DNA of 64,000 nt from Tubulanus polymorphus (GCF_964204645.1 NC_134029.1:24696450-24760449); one strand, 5' to 3'. Counted from the first letter of the stretch, positions 10,625 through 21,997 are shown. Notes: generated from the sequence alone by a model not told the origin. A program made the numbers and translations.

Positions 10625-12709
10625 TAGACTGCTTGTTTGTTTACATTTCTTGAGGTGGTCCTATTCCAGGAGAGTCACTCCGAGGGCCTATCTTACAATA
10701 TGTTTCAGTCACTCTCCCAGTGGAAGGCTGACCCTGACCAGCGGAAACTATCGACCACGTGCGATCACGACAAATCCTTGAGGAGGGAACAGAACAAACA
10801 TGACCTTTGATAAAAATTGTCTTTGGTTTTACAGTGTACCGTACGTCATTTATTCACCGATCAGAATGATTTGATTTCGATCTAATTTCTGATATCGTCG
10901 ATGCGTAGTAATGAGGCCCTGCCCCGCGGATTACTTCCGTATCATGCACATACGCGATATCAATAACACCGCCACAGACGACAAGGTCATGTGGTGTCAC
11001 TCTGATACCGCGGTTGAGATTATTTATGTTGATTGCGCTATTCCATCACCAAATCACCCTCTCTGTTACCCCTACGGTCTCCTAGCAGAATTTAAGTAGA
11101 CTAAACGACCATCGGATAGCTAAGACTTTAATTAACCTAAAGTTGGTGGCAGCACTGTACGGTCGCCTAGCGGAATTTCTGCGCACTGATTATAGTTTCA
11201 GGTTAACACACACGTGCTGTCAGCTGAAGGTCCCCTCTCTCTTTCTCCTCAGCCTGTGCGTGTCTGTGTTTAATAAGATAATGTTATGATAGATAATGTT
11301 ATGGGTCGAAGGCTCAGTCATTAATTACTAACTGTCTCTAATCGGCAGCGGGGATATGCCGGTATTATATCATGGTTTATTGCACGTTAGTTTCAACCAG
11401 TCCATGCAGAACTAATGAAAATAAAGCTACTGAACTCAAGAGCAAAATATCAGAAAGTTCAGGTATTAGGGGGCTGTAGACTTTTTGAGTCAGTCGGTGC
11501 TCGCAGGCACCTTGCACGTGAAGACGCACAAATAGTTCAATAAACCGTTGAGATATTCATATTCTTTTAAGGCCTATCATTTCTCAAGTTGCCTGTTGTT
11601 GCCGTTGACGCAATTCGAAAGAAGAACTGTTCCCTAGACTTTAGAATCGTGTTTAGAGAACAGTCTGTCTGAGATCAGACACCTTCATAAAACAGTAATA
11701 ACACATTCAAACTGGGAGATCTCTTTGTGACCAGGAACAAGTTCATATCCGTCCTGACAATAACCGCAGTACACTGTCACACAATGACGCACGCACTTCT
11801 TACTAAATACACCGCCACGATCTGACACTGTCTTAATGAATACGAAGTTTTTTGTTGTCAAACATTTACGCGCCGAGGAGCATATTCACGTAAAAATTCC
11901 ACTTTTTCCATGTCTTGGAGACAAAGTTTCAGACAATCTATGTCTATAATGGTTTCTACCTAAAGCCATTTATTTAATACATGTGCGTAAAGTATCAGTA
12001 AAAACTATATCGAAAGCAATCAATGTAACATCTATCTATGCATGGAACCTGTATCAAATTGAGAAGAAAACCCAACGATTTTAAAAACCCAAATAGTGAC
12101 GTTACAACTCGATTTGAGGGGCCATTTTCAAAGCTAAGTTTATATATTCAAAATATGAAACTGACATTTTCAAAACAGTTTTTGGAAACGGCTCATAGAA
12201 TTGAGTCTAAACGTCACTACTTTGTTGGCTCATCCACATAATTGTGGTTTTTCTTAAATTTAGAATAACAGAAAGTCACTTTGTCTATGAAAACCAATGA
12301 GACCCGCGGATCTCTCGAGGATGCTGTGGTTTTCAGTAGATTCAGTGAAATATGGAATTAATTCCGTTGTAGGATGTTTTATGGGCACTAATCCGCCGCA
12401 AACTGACCCGTATTATGACGCCACACGTTTTCTGTCACGGCGTTATTTGCCGCCGCTGTTCTGACGGCGGTTCCACACGTGTCAGCTGTCTGTCGACCCC
12501 TCGGGCCAGGAAGTCGAGCCGGAAAATTGCATTTTTTCTGACGGTCGCAAAACAATGCGACACGTACAGAAAAGCGCTGCTAGGATCATAGAAACATAAA
12601 ATTTGAAACCGCAATGAAAAACTGATGATCTACGGTTGCGTGAGGCGATAAAAGGCCATTCGAAGCCGCTACTAATAGAAGTTTGATTGGAATTATCAGT
12701 GACGACGTT
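10625..12709. other. Intergenic, no gene supported
   Basis: Short open stretches only. A pair of related segments (CGGTCTCCTAGCAGAATTT and CGGTCGCCTAGCGGAATTT) occurs near 11075 and 11160. A dispersed repeat copy lies at 12187-12225. Confidence 0.5.
12187..12225 (+). repeat. Dispersed repeat copy (GGCTCATAGAAT...AAACGTCAC)
   Basis: The text GGCTCATAGAATTGAGT followed by AAACGTCACTA closely matches 18784-18815. Related diverged forms lie near 26345-26385 and 26600-26690. Likely remnants of one mobile-element family. Confidence 0.55.
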
Positions 12710-12862
12710 GTCTGGAGGCTGGCGTGTGTTACACCATCAGCTACCACACTGAAACCTGGCGTCTGGAGGCTGGCGTGTGTTACACCATCAGCTACCACAC
12801 TGAAACCTGGCGTCTGGAGGCTGGCGTGTGTTACACCATCACCTACCACACTGAAACCTAGC
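12710..12862. repeat. 51-bp tandem repeat, three copies
   Basis: The unit starts GTCTGGAGGCTGGCGTGTGT and ends GAAACCTGGC. The copies are nearly identical, with a GCTACC/CCTACC change in the third copy. It is open in both directions because 51 is a multiple of three; no gene is supported. Confidence 0.9.
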
Positions 12863-13253
12863 GTCTGCCACAACCACTGACGAGAGGGGCGCCTCATCTC
12901 AAGCAGAAACCCGTGATGATATTAATCAAGCCAATTGAACTTACAAGGGAGGATGCAAATAAATTCGATTACTCGAATAAAAGGTTACCTTTCTATTCGT
13001 GGTTTATATTCGATACATTTTCCTGGCACCTACACTTAAAGTAACACAGATTCTAAGCCGACATTTGTCCCAGAAAATCTATCTAGTCAAATTTCAGAAT
13101 TACAATAAAGACGACTGTAGCACAAAAATAATCATCTGTGAACAGACGACCGATAAACGAGAAGGATGTGTCTTGCGCCATCTATAGTCTAGTTTGAACA
13201 ACTTCATGGTGTATACGCAAGGAAAACTTAGATTTAAACATTTTTGGTGAGAT

Positions 13254-13605
13254 ATCATCCCACCCGATGAGGGGATATCATCCCACCCGATGAGGGGGTA
13301 TCATCCCACCCGATGAGGGAGTATCATCCCACCCGATGAGGGGGTATCATCCCACCCGATGAGGGGGTATCATCCCACCCGATGGGGGTTACCATCCCAC
13401 CCGATGGGGGTTACCATCCCACCTGATGAGGGGTATCATCCCACCTGATGAGGGGGAATCATCCCACCTGATGAGGGGGTATCATCCAAACTGATGATGG
13501 GGTATCATCCCACTTAATGAGGGGTATTATCCCACTTGGTGAGGGGTATTATCCAACTTGGTGAGGGGGTATCACCCCACCTGATGAGGGGGTATCATCC
13601 CACTT
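13254..13605. repeat. 22-23-bp tandem array, about 15 copies
   Basis: The unit reads ATCATCCCACCCGATGAGGG plus GGT. Early copies carry CCCGATGAG, middle copies CCCGATGGG and later copies CCTGATGAG or CTTGGTGAG, so the array is graded. It lies about 500 bp before the first SLCO exon. Confidence 0.9.
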
Positions 13606-13974
13606 ATTATTCTCATAAGAAAAGCAGATTTGCATCGTCTTATGGATTCTCAGTTCACTGATCTCTAAGACAAACGAAACTTCTTTATTCTATAAAACAC
13701 ATGTTTGTTTAGGTTGGCGTGTAGCTATACAGATCTGCACGTGAGGTTGAATCAGGATGGAGGAATAGAAACCGGTAGCGATCTGCACTAATTCAGGACT
13801 ATTAGATTGTAAAATGCAGGTATAAAGGTTAAACGTACACTGAATGTCTGTATTCAGCAAACATAAAGGAATATAGAATCATCTTCTTCAAACTGCGGTA
13901 TGAATTTTTCTCCATACGTTATTAGATAATAAACTACGTGTTGTGTTGTGTGTAAGTGTTTTTATATATACAGG

Positions 13975-14118
13975 TGTTATTGCATGTAATACTGACACAC
14001 AGAGAGAGCGCGGAGGAGAACTATCAGAGAACTCGATGCCACCACCGCGAGTTCCTTCAGCTCAATCCACGCGATACAAACAAAAAACAGATCGATCTTT
14101 CACAAGTTTTACTCCGAG
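13975..14118 (+). other. Probable non-coding 5' exon of SLCO
   Basis: A strong donor (CCGAG|GTAAGT) at 14118/14119 pairs with an acceptor (TTTGGTTTCAG) at 15040, 45 bases before the SLCO start codon. The exon start is not defined; 13975 is an estimate downstream of a TATATATA stretch at about 13963. The intron of about 0.9 kb between them contains GA-rich runs near 14675 and 14785. Confidence 0.5.
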
Positions 14119-15085
14119 GTAAGTTTTCATGAACAACTGTTTTTAGTGGAGATTACGTTTTTAGATTTTTCTAAGTGCTTCACCTTAACACGCATGGCTT
14201 CAGTATTTAGCTGCTAAGGGCTTCAAAAATAACCTAAGAGTGTCAGTGTGCCACAAGTTGGGCACACGAAGATTGGTCACTGTAGATAGAACCACTTCCA
14301 GGTCTGGGTGAAGAACACCGGGCTTGAGTTTGGTTCTTAAATCACCACAAAGCTTGAGTTTAATCCATTAATTCAGCTTTGTTTTAATGCGATTTAGTAC
14401 TCGATATCTACAAGTTCATTAAATCGACCACGCTGGTAAAATGGATCATTATAAAAACTTTTAAAAGTATTTGTGAAATAGTCGAAGAGTAATCGAGTGC
14501 ATGGAATAAATATCAGGCACATTTCGACTAACGTAACGCCTATACCGGTAGATGTTTTGTCAACACCTAGATTTTTTTGCGTGTCATTTGTTGTTTGATT
14601 TGTGACATGAAGAGGTACTGGTTTTGTATGTGGAACCAGGCACTCACTAAACGGGGTCGCTATTCGGGTTTAGAGAGAGAGAAAGAGAGGGAAGTGTAAG
14701 AATTTGGCTCTGCGTTATAGAAACTATTCCTTCATTATAGATTAATGATTGGAATAAACAGGTGTCTTATCGCTAGGTGAGAGTGAGAGGAGAGGGCAGC
14801 GAGAGAGAGAGTGGCAATCAATCCCTTACCTACAGGTAAAGTATCGGTTTATTGCTTATTGATTTAGACGATCCATTATTGAAGATCTGTCTCTAGTTTA
14901 TAGTAAGTTTCTTCGAATCGAGGGGTCGTTTCAGCTTAGCATTTCCGATGAACTCAACACTGATAAAACTTTGATCAGATAATGTCAAATAGCTCCTTTG
15001 AAACGGACCCCAGTTTATCCTCCTTGTCTTTTGGTTTCAGATTTCTGTTTTGGTTATATTGTCACTTATCATATATTAGTTAGAG

Positions 15086-15782
15086 ATGAACAACTCCAAT
15101 CAACATTCCACGGAAGGCGGTACGGATGGCTCCGAGGAGACGGAATGCGGTATAGGTAGATGCCGGTCGGAGAAGTGCCGACCATGCGTCAATGTGAAAT
15201 TATTCACTGTAATATTGGCGATTATAGTGACATTCAACGGAGCTGCCGGATCGTATCTGGTATCGGTTATAACCACATTGGAGAAAGCTTTTCTCATAAA
15301 CAGCTCAAAATCCGGATTCATCACGACAGCGAATGATATCGGATTCACTTGCGCCGTTTTACTAATCACTCATTACACCTCTAAACTACATAAACCCCGC
15401 GTTCTGGCTATTTGTGGGTTTACAATAGGTGTCGCTTCGATCGTGTGTTCGTTACCCTATTTTATCTACGGCTCCCCCGACTCGGTGACGCAACTTGCGG
15501 TCACGAGACATCAACCGTCGCAGATAGAATTCCAGGCGAACTTAAGTTACATGCAGCCTGCGGTAAGTGAGGCTTGGTTGTGCGATAGGGAGCGGATGTT
15601 ACCGGATGGACCGGTATGTGATAAGAGACAGGCAGCTAGGAGCAGTTACCGCAGCACCGGCTCCTACGCGATCGTCGTATTCGGTCAGATTATAATCGGT
15701 GTAGCGATGTCACCAGTCTGGACGCTTGGACTCGCTTATATAGATGACAATGTGTCTAAATACTCGGCTCCCATCTATATAG
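15086..15782 (+). CDS. SLCO coding exon 1
   Basis: Starts at ATG (MNNSNQHSTEGG) 45 bases after an acceptor. It encodes the cytosolic Cys-containing N-terminus and roughly the first four spans with the loop between spans 3 and 4. It ends ATAG|GTAAGC with one base of a split Gly codon. If unspliced the frame would stop a few codons later. Confidence 0.92.
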
Positions 15783-18700
15783 GTAAGCGTGAATATTGAT
15801 TAATCGTATTTCAAAGAATGTCATTGTATTTAGTTGTAGGATGAATCGATTAACGTATTCATCTATTTATAAATTCAATTCATTTAATGTCTTCATGTTT
15901 GATTATGTTATTTACTATTTTCTATTTGATTGTAGGTATTCTATTCAGTTTACGCACATTAGCGCCGATAATGGGGTTCGGTCTCGGTGCCGGGATCATA
16001 TCCATTCCAATTGACCTCAAATGTAAGCCATTCAACCTTTCTTCCCATCTTTGATACCAGTAGCTAAAGTATTGATTCAAGTTCATGCTGAGCCAGAGTG
16101 GCGCATTTATCCAAACTGTACTGTTACCACCACAGTATTTACATAATGGTTAACTATATCTGATCACCCACATCTAAAGCAACTGTGGTCAGTTTAAAGT
16201 CAGGGAAAAGTTGCTCAAAGTTGTGAGATGATTTCTATAAATTTACATACACTACTAATTATCTATTTCCATAGCGAGTAAATCACCTCAGGACGATGAC
16301 CAGAACAGTATCGGTGCTTGGTGGCTCGGCTTCCTTATATTTGGTATTTGCAGCATTCTTACCAGCATTCCTATGGCGTTTTTCCCAAAGCGCATGCCGC
16401 CATTAATGACTTCCGCTACTGACGACGATGACGAAGATGACGTCGATACTGACGTCACTACCGGTAAAATTGAAACTGTCCACGCGAAACGTGGCGGCGG
16501 TGGAAAGAGACGCCGCAGTAAATCGTTTCAGCAAGGCGTAGATACAGTTAACATGTTATCATCGACGACTAACAGTAACCGTAAACTACCATTCATGGGT
16601 AGGTATAGGATTTAAACTATAGATTTCTTGTTGTGACGATAATATTACAAGAATCTCACAATAAAGAAAAAGTCCGAAACTGTTTTTCTTGAGCTATTAA
16701 CTATACTATTAGCTGAAGAAAAACATTTTCGGACTTTCTCGTCTTTATTGTGAGATTCTCGTAATATCATAGATTTCTTCGTAACCATGTTTAGTGAAAT
16801 GGCACACGCTCTTAGGCACTTACATTAAACATACATGAATTTAAATAACGTAATCTGTTCTTTCATTGTGGGTTTGACTAACGATGGAATCCTACAATAA
16901 AAAAGAAAAAAAAATAGTCCGCAAGATTTCTTTGAGCTAAAAATTTTAGCGACGTTTCTACGAAATTGTATAGATTTATTAAGGTCACAAATTGTTCGGT
17001 TTTTTCTATTTCATATGAAGACTACATTCTTTCACAAAGATTAACAAACAAAATTGAAACGATTCCGTGTAAATTTCTCTCTAGATTTCCCGCGCGCTCT
17101 GATGCGAATTTTCAAAAATCAAGTTTACATCTGGGCGATCATTTCCTGTACGTTAAATGTTTTCTACGGTCAAGGATTTTATTCGTTTCTACCGAAATAC
17201 ATGGAAAAACTATTCCACTTACGGCCTTCAACGGCTAATCTAATTCTCGGTGAGTCGAGTATCTGTTGTTAGATATCACGTGATCATGTAAAGAGCTCTT
17301 CCAATGTTTCTTGTAAATCAGTTTTTCCAGCAAGATCGATTCAGCTGCACAGTTTCGAGTTAGAGTTATCACTGAGAAGTTAAAATTAGTTCATTTGCAA
17401 TGAGTTCACTTATGAAGAGTGAAGAGCTGTAAAACTGCGTCCCAAATCAGTTTTCTCGCCCGATGTTTAAATGTTGTTTTCTGTCTGTTGTTTATTTAGG
17501 GGTATGTTGCGGTATAGCCGCAGGTCTAGGAACGATTCTCGGAGGTTGGATCGTATCTCACAACAAGTGGGGCCGGTTACAAGTGGCTAAATTCTGGTTT
17601 ATTTTTGAACTGATCGGTACCTTGATTCTATACACGCTGATATTTCCTACTTGTGAACAATTACCGGTGCAAGATTTAACAACTGAACAAAGGTACAACA
17701 ACCACGTGGGCCTAGTTGCTCAGAGATTGGTCAGAGTTAACCAGTGGATAGTTGACATAGCGGCAATTAAAACTTCATTGTTACTTTGGTGTTTATCCGC
17801 TAGTTATCTTAAACCAACTTTTGAGCAACTGGCCGCAGTCGTCTCACAAACGTTTCTATTTCATCGTTGCGGCGCTTCAACAACACGATAATGAAAATAT
17901 CGCATCGCAGATATCATTTCATCACTCAACGTATCGTTATAAGCGAGGTCGGTCTTTCACTTTCCTCATTAAGAGCAGGGTGGGGCTGGTAAGATATTGC
18001 TGCCACCAGGATTCGAACCCATAAAACCTTGATTGATAACTCCTACACAAGCGTCGATATCTATTATTGTACGATATCTGATACCTGAATTATAAATGAT
18101 CGTCCACATTCGCGCTCACATCGTATACATTTTTACTTTTTTCGTAAATAACACATTTAATACTGTCGGTATTATTGATGGTATTATTAATGGTATTATT
18201 GATGGTATTATTAATGGTATTATTAATGTGTTTAGTTTGAATGTAATGAATGAGACGTGTAACACAGACTGTAGCTGTTCACCCGTTATATTCCGTCCTG
18301 TATGCGGAGGTAATGTCACGTACACGAGTCCTTGTCAAGCCGGTTGCCCGAACCCAGGTATCATGCAGGATGATGTTCGGGTAAGTAGTATCACCTCTCA
18401 ACGGGATCAAGTTCACGAAAGCTTACTAATTCTAAACATTAAAGAAGAACTAGGCCTAGCAAGCTATCGTAGTGAATTTAGTCCCATATCTGCCGATTAT
18501 AATGATTGACCCTGATTTCCATTGACAACTAAACTATCGAAGCATTATATTACCCTCTCAATCGTATCACACTCTGACTTCAATATCGATTTACTGTCTC
18601 CAGGTTTAAGTTCTATCTCTGATTCGTCTATTTCACTTTGAAGCGGCTTTTCTTCATTTCTATATCAGTTTTCAATTCATTTCTCTCATCTAAACCATTA

Positions 18701-20017
18701 ACAACTAAACAACTATATTCTAGATTGATGAAAAACCCATAATTAGAAAGTGAAACAATGCGAGTTGTGATAGTTTTAAAAATGGCTCATAGAATCGAGT
18801 GGAAACGTCACTAATTTCTCAATAATTGTCGGTTATGGATAAATATATATAAATTTCAATTATTTTCAGTATTACGGTAACTGTAGTTGTATCAGTGATA
18901 AAACGGTTTCCAGTGGTATTTGCAGTAACCCTTGTTTAATGTACATTCCCCTCGCTGTGCTGCTGTTCTTGAAGACATTCTTCATGTCGATGTGCGCTGT
19001 TCCATTCATTACACTGTTGATGAGGTAAAAACATTTAAATCACATACTTCACTAGTGAAATAGTTTGTTTATCGAGTTACTCGCTCTGATTCCACAGTTA
19101 TGAGTTCAGGTATCACGCTACCAGTTAAACTTACTAGTTAAACTTAACTAATTAACTCTAGATTCAATTCGAACTCAATCCAGAACTGCGCGCGGAACCG
19201 GGTCCTATTTACTGTAATTTTTCGTGAATAAGATATTTCTGATATTTCTGATTTAGAAGTGTACCTCCCGCCGATAAAGCTCTAGGGATTGGAGTTCTTC
19301 TGTTTGTCTCCAATATCTGTGGTAAGTATCAGAAAAATCGGCTTCTGAAGAAGATGATTAAATTGATGGAAGCTTTGAAGTGATTTACCGAAGCTCGAAT
19401 CAAACTCTTAAATATCAAGATAATTCCTAAAAAGGGTTTACTCCTAATTGACTGGGCCATATTAAGGTGACCCATCTTCTATTCTATTAAAATCTTTTAT
19501 AAGTTTTTTGCTTCGATGAAATTAAAATCTTCGACCGGAAATATTACCTACTAACCCCTAGAAGGCAGCACCTTACTGGTCCGCAATGCTGCGAGTTTTC
19601 TGGAAAAATGCGATACGGTAGAAGCGACTGTATGCAGCTGGAAACGATTTTTGACGCGATATAAACTCGAAGACTTGATACGTGTGTCATTTAATTACAT
19701 GTAAACAAGTTATGATATAATCATGTTTTCGTGTATATCCTATAGGTATACCCTCTCCTGTAGTGTATGGCGCTATAATAGACGGGGTTTGTATTCATCG
19801 TAACCTGTGCATCCCGGAAATTTGTTACCTCTACGACAATGATCACTTGCGATATAAATATTTCGGTTTGGCTTTCGGATTGAGGACGCTGAATCTGTTA
19901 GCTGTGTTTCCTGTTTGGTTTATTTTGAGAAGATCCGATTCTGAAAGTGAGCGAAAAGATGAGCAGCAAAAACAACTAGAAGCGATTAATTATAATGAAT
20001 CTGCAACAGAACAATGA
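15086..20017 (+). CDS. Organic anion transporter polypeptide (SLCO/OATP family), nine coding exons
   Basis: A plasma-membrane transporter of the SLCO (OATP) family, which moves large organic anions such as bile salts, steroid conjugates, thyroid hormones and eicosanoids. Coding exons: 15086-15782, 15936-16022, 16275-16598, 17085-17249, 17500-17692, 18236-18380, 18870-19024, 19257-19321, 19746-20017. All junctions are GT-AG and keep frame, giving 700 residues, a normal family length. Diagnostic features: the family signature SIGAWWLGFL at residues 273-282; twelve likely membrane spans, the first near residues 38-60; a large Cys-rich Kazal-like outer loop at about 497-555 (CNTDCSCS, PVCGG, CQAGC, then NCSCIS and CSNPC); the RSVPP...KALGIGV segment; and the C-terminal IPSPVVYGAIIDGVC. 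The loop after span 6 holds an acidic run (DDDDEDD) and a basic GGGGKRRRSKS with possible kinase sites. The subfamily cannot be assigned by eye. Confidence 0.95.
15936..16022 (+). CDS. SLCO coding exon 2
   Basis: An 87-bp exon between TGTAG| and AAAT|GTAAGC. It encodes GILFSLRTLAPIMGFGLGAG and the following span, typical of OATP spans 4-5. The reading phase matches both neighbours. Confidence 0.9.
16275..16598 (+). CDS. SLCO coding exon 3
   Basis: The acceptor is TTTCCATAG|. It encodes the OATP signature GAWWLGFL at the start of span 6, then the charged cytosolic loop with DDDDEDD and KRRRSKS. The donor is ATGG|GTAGGT. Confidence 0.93.
16630..16768. mobile_element. Palindromic MITE in SLCO intron 3
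   Basis: Arms of about 60 bp are near-perfect inverted repeats (left GAATCTCACAATAAAG, right CTTTATTGTGAGATTC; then AGTCCGAAA and TTTCGGACT). It is flanked by a direct repeat of ATAGATTTCTT at 16619-16629 and 16769-16779, which may be a target-site duplication. A related decayed segment lies at about 16885-16950. Confidence 0.8.
17085..17249 (+). CDS. SLCO coding exon 4
   Basis: A 165-bp exon from TCTCTAG| to CTCG|GTGAGT. It encodes the end of the cytosolic loop (DFPRALMRIFKNQVYIW) and spans 7-8 with FYGQGFYSFLPKYMEKLF. Confidence 0.92.
17500..17692 (+). CDS. SLCO coding exon 5
   Basis: The acceptor is TTATTTAG| and the donor AAAG|GTACAA. It encodes GVCCGIAAGLGTILGGWIVS, the NKWGR turn and a further span ending at FPTCEQL, the start of the large outer loop. 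Confidence 0.9.
17975..18030 (-). repeat. tRNA-like B-box remnant in SLCO intron 5
   Basis: On the minus strand GGGTTCGAATCCTGG matches the Pol III B-box. No full cloverleaf can be built. It is probably a truncated tRNA-derived SINE. Confidence 0.4.
18169..18229. repeat. 12-bp tandem repeat before SLCO exon 6
   Basis: Five copies of GGTATTATTGAT or GGTATTATTAAT lie directly before the acceptor at 18235, where a pyrimidine tract would be expected. Confidence 0.85.
18236..18380 (+). CDS. SLCO coding exon 6 (Kazal-like loop)
   Basis: The acceptor is GTGTTTAG| and the donor CGG|GTAAGT, which is preferred over a weaker GT at 18358 because it keeps frame with exon 7. It encodes SLNVMNETCNTDCSCS through PVCGG and CQAGC, the Kazal-like cysteine cluster of the large outer loop, with N-glycosylation sequons. 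Confidence 0.92.
18776..18820 (+). repeat. Dispersed repeat copy in SLCO intron 6
   Basis: GGCTCATAGAATCGAGT followed by GAAACGTCAC matches the copy at 12187-12225. Confidence 0.55.
18870..19024 (+). CDS. SLCO coding exon 7
   Basis: From TTTTCAG| to ATGAG|GTAAAA. It encodes YYGNCSCIS, the last cysteines of the loop (GICSNPC), and the span with LAVLLFLKTFFMSMCAVPF. Confidence 0.93.
19085..19205. repeat. Decayed TTCCACAGTT-family element in SLCO intron 7
   Basis: It begins GATTCCACAGTTATGAGTT and ends with a diverged CAGAACTG...GGAACCGGGTCC. The overall layout matches the palindromic copies at 20073 and 28081. Confidence 0.55.
19257..19321 (+). CDS. SLCO coding exon 8
   Basis: A short 65-bp exon from GATTTAG| to TGTG|GTAAGT, encoding RSVPPADKALGIGVLLF, a well conserved OATP segment. 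Confidence 0.92.
19746..20017 (+). CDS. SLCO coding exon 9 (terminal)
   Basis: The acceptor is CCTATAG|. It encodes GIPSPVVYGAIIDGVC, a final span (LRTLNLLAVFPVWFIL) and a charged cytosolic tail rich in Glu, Lys and Gln, ending with TGA at 20015-20017. Confidence 0.93.
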
Positions 20018-20072
20018 TGTTAATAATGAAACAATGCCTGAGTTCATGTGGTTGAGATGAGACCCAGTTCCA

Positions 20073-20165
20073 CAGTTGTCAGTTAAGACTCAGAGTTAAC
20101 TCATTGAAAATGAACTAATTTTAACTCAGAGTTAACTCTAAAACTCACAACTGTGGAACTGGACC
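20073..20165. mobile_element. Palindromic MITE (TTCCACAGTT family) in SLCO 3' region
   Basis: The ends CCCAGTTCCACAGTTGT and ACAACTGTGGAACTGGACC are inverted repeats, and ACTCAGAGTTAACTC occurs inverted inside. It starts about 55 bases after the SLCO stop codon, so it probably lies in the 3' UTR. Confidence 0.8.
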
Positions 20166-20182
20166 CTGCTCACCATTACTGA

Positions 20183-20365
20183 ATAAAAAATAAGAGTCCG
20201 AAATGTTTCGTTGAGCGAATAGTTTATAAAGCGTTTCGATTTAAGGCCTCTTTCATAGTTTTCTATAACACTTGTATTACTAATATGACGACTATTTAGG
20301 ATAAAGTCGAAACGTCAAATTAACTATGAAACATTGAGGACAATTTTTATTCTTAGATTTTATAT
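20183..20365. mobile_element. Palindromic element (GTCGAAACGT family) in SLCO 3' region
   Basis: Imperfect inverted ends of about 60 bp (AATAAGAGTCCGAAATGTTTC on the left; GAAACATTGAGGACAATTTTT on the right) flank a short centre with TCGAAACGTC. The left end supplies an AATAAA at 20182-20187 that could act as a poly(A) signal for SLCO. Related to 16630-16768 and 48890-48970. Confidence 0.65.
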
Positions 20366-20498
20366 TTTCTGGTGAACTCAGAAGAGACCCAGTCTGGTCC
20401 CATATCATTTCCTCCCGTCTTTGCTGTGATAATATTCCTATTTTTTAACAAAAATATAAACGATCCATTTTTATCCACAAAATCGAATGAAATGTTTT

Positions 20499-20504
20499 AA
20501 TAAA
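20499..20504 (+). terminator. Candidate poly(A) signal of SLCO
   Basis: AATAAA about 480 bases after the SLCO stop. A second AATAAA at 20182-20187 lies inside a mobile-element end, so either could be used. Confidence 0.4.
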
Positions 20505-21360
20505 TGTACCTCATTTATCCGAATTGAGTTCTTCGTTGGTTTTGTCTTCTAAACGCCCTTTGTAAGGTTTGTATGTGATTAAACCTCCCTAATACACCCC
20601 CCCCCGATCAATACCGCCCAGAATAGGGCCACCGCCTCCCAAACAAACCACCATGTGGGGAATTGAGTCGACTTGATTAAAAGGGTCTTTTTCAGGAGAA
20701 GGAGGAGAATTCACGCTATACCTCGCACTGTATCCAGCGAGCTTCGAAGGCAAACGAGCATTTCTGAAGTCTTGAAATTACTTAATGAGTATTAATTTTC
20801 TGAATTCGAATCGACCTTGAGAGGGATGTTTTCTGGACCTTTTAAGGCAAGATATTTATGAAATTTCCGAAATGTGAAAAAAGAAATTGGAACGGAAGAA
20901 AAGCGGAACTTGTAAGAAGGGGTTTTGACCGCATCTAGAACTGTTTATTTTGTAATGTTTTCGACTGATAAGTTCCATGTAAAACACGATATGCACTAAA
21001 TGCGCGTCAATCTAATTCCCATTTACAAAAATATATCAGATTTCAAACATTCTCTGAAAGTCCAATTAGAGAAACGTCAATCACATCCATCCGATTGAGA
21101 CAGTGAAATCACCTAGAAACAAATCTTTGCGACGAGTATCAAACAGATAGAATCTCTCTAGACAGTAACATACCTTGTTAACTGGCACATCAGGAAATAA
21201 ATTCAGTTGGACTGTGGGTTATATATAACATCACTGTCTGCTTATGAAGGCATTATCAGTTCTCAGGCGGTAGCCAGACATTTGTCCAATGTCTATCTGG
21301 ACCCACCACATATTCAGGATCCTATTTCTTGGAATGCCCAACACGCAAGGCAAAAAAAAC
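20505..21360. other. Intergenic, nothing recognised
   Basis: Sequence between the convergent SLCO and receptor genes. It includes a short C-run at about 20597-20605. No coding or RNA feature is seen. Confidence 0.5.
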
Positions 21361-21580
21361 TTTTTGGTGGCAGTATTCCACTGGTTTTGGTGGCAGTAAT
21401 CCACTGGTTTCGGTGGCAGTATTCCGCTGGTTTTGGTGGCAGTATTCCACTGGTTCTGGTGGCAGTATTCCACTAGTTTTGGTGGCAGTATTCCACTGGT
21501 TTTAGTGGCAGTATTCCACTGGTTTTAGTGGCAGTATTCCACTAGTTTTGGTGGCAGTATTCTACTGGTACTGCCACCAA
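21361..21580. repeat. 23-bp tandem array, nine copies, closed by an inverted half-copy
   Basis: The unit reads TTGGTGGCAGTATTCCACTG plus GTT. After the last copy the sequence turns over to CTGCCACCA, the reverse complement of TGGTGGCAG, so the array ends in a small hairpin. Confidence 0.9.
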
Positions 21581-21997
21581 TCACCACCAATAAGTGATAG
21601 AATTAAGTTAAATGAATTTCCTCCGCGTTTAGGGTAAGAACTGCAACAAATCAGGAAAAAACAACGATTTCTATAAAACAATAGTTTTGAAATTTATTGT
21701 AGAATATATGATTTGAGAAGCTCACGTGAACATCATTATCAGAAACATGGATTTGTACCGTTTATATAGAATGATAATAATCAAATATCACACTTTATCA
21801 ATGATTCAATTATTTAACAATATAATATTCCCATAGATTGTAAGGCTACAGTAAATAACAATTCATATCGTGGATACGACATACACAAATACACAAAACA
21901 CAGTAAGAAATTTATTTCTGAAGAATAAAAGAATTAGTATACGGTAAACTTGAATAAAGAAACAAACAATTCAGCCTTTCGGCTATTTTCACGTGAC

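Noticed and set aside
18358-18359. Alternative donor for SLCO exon 6 at CCCAG|GTATCA
   Set aside because: It would break frame with exon 7; the GTAAGT at 18381 keeps frame and is stronger.
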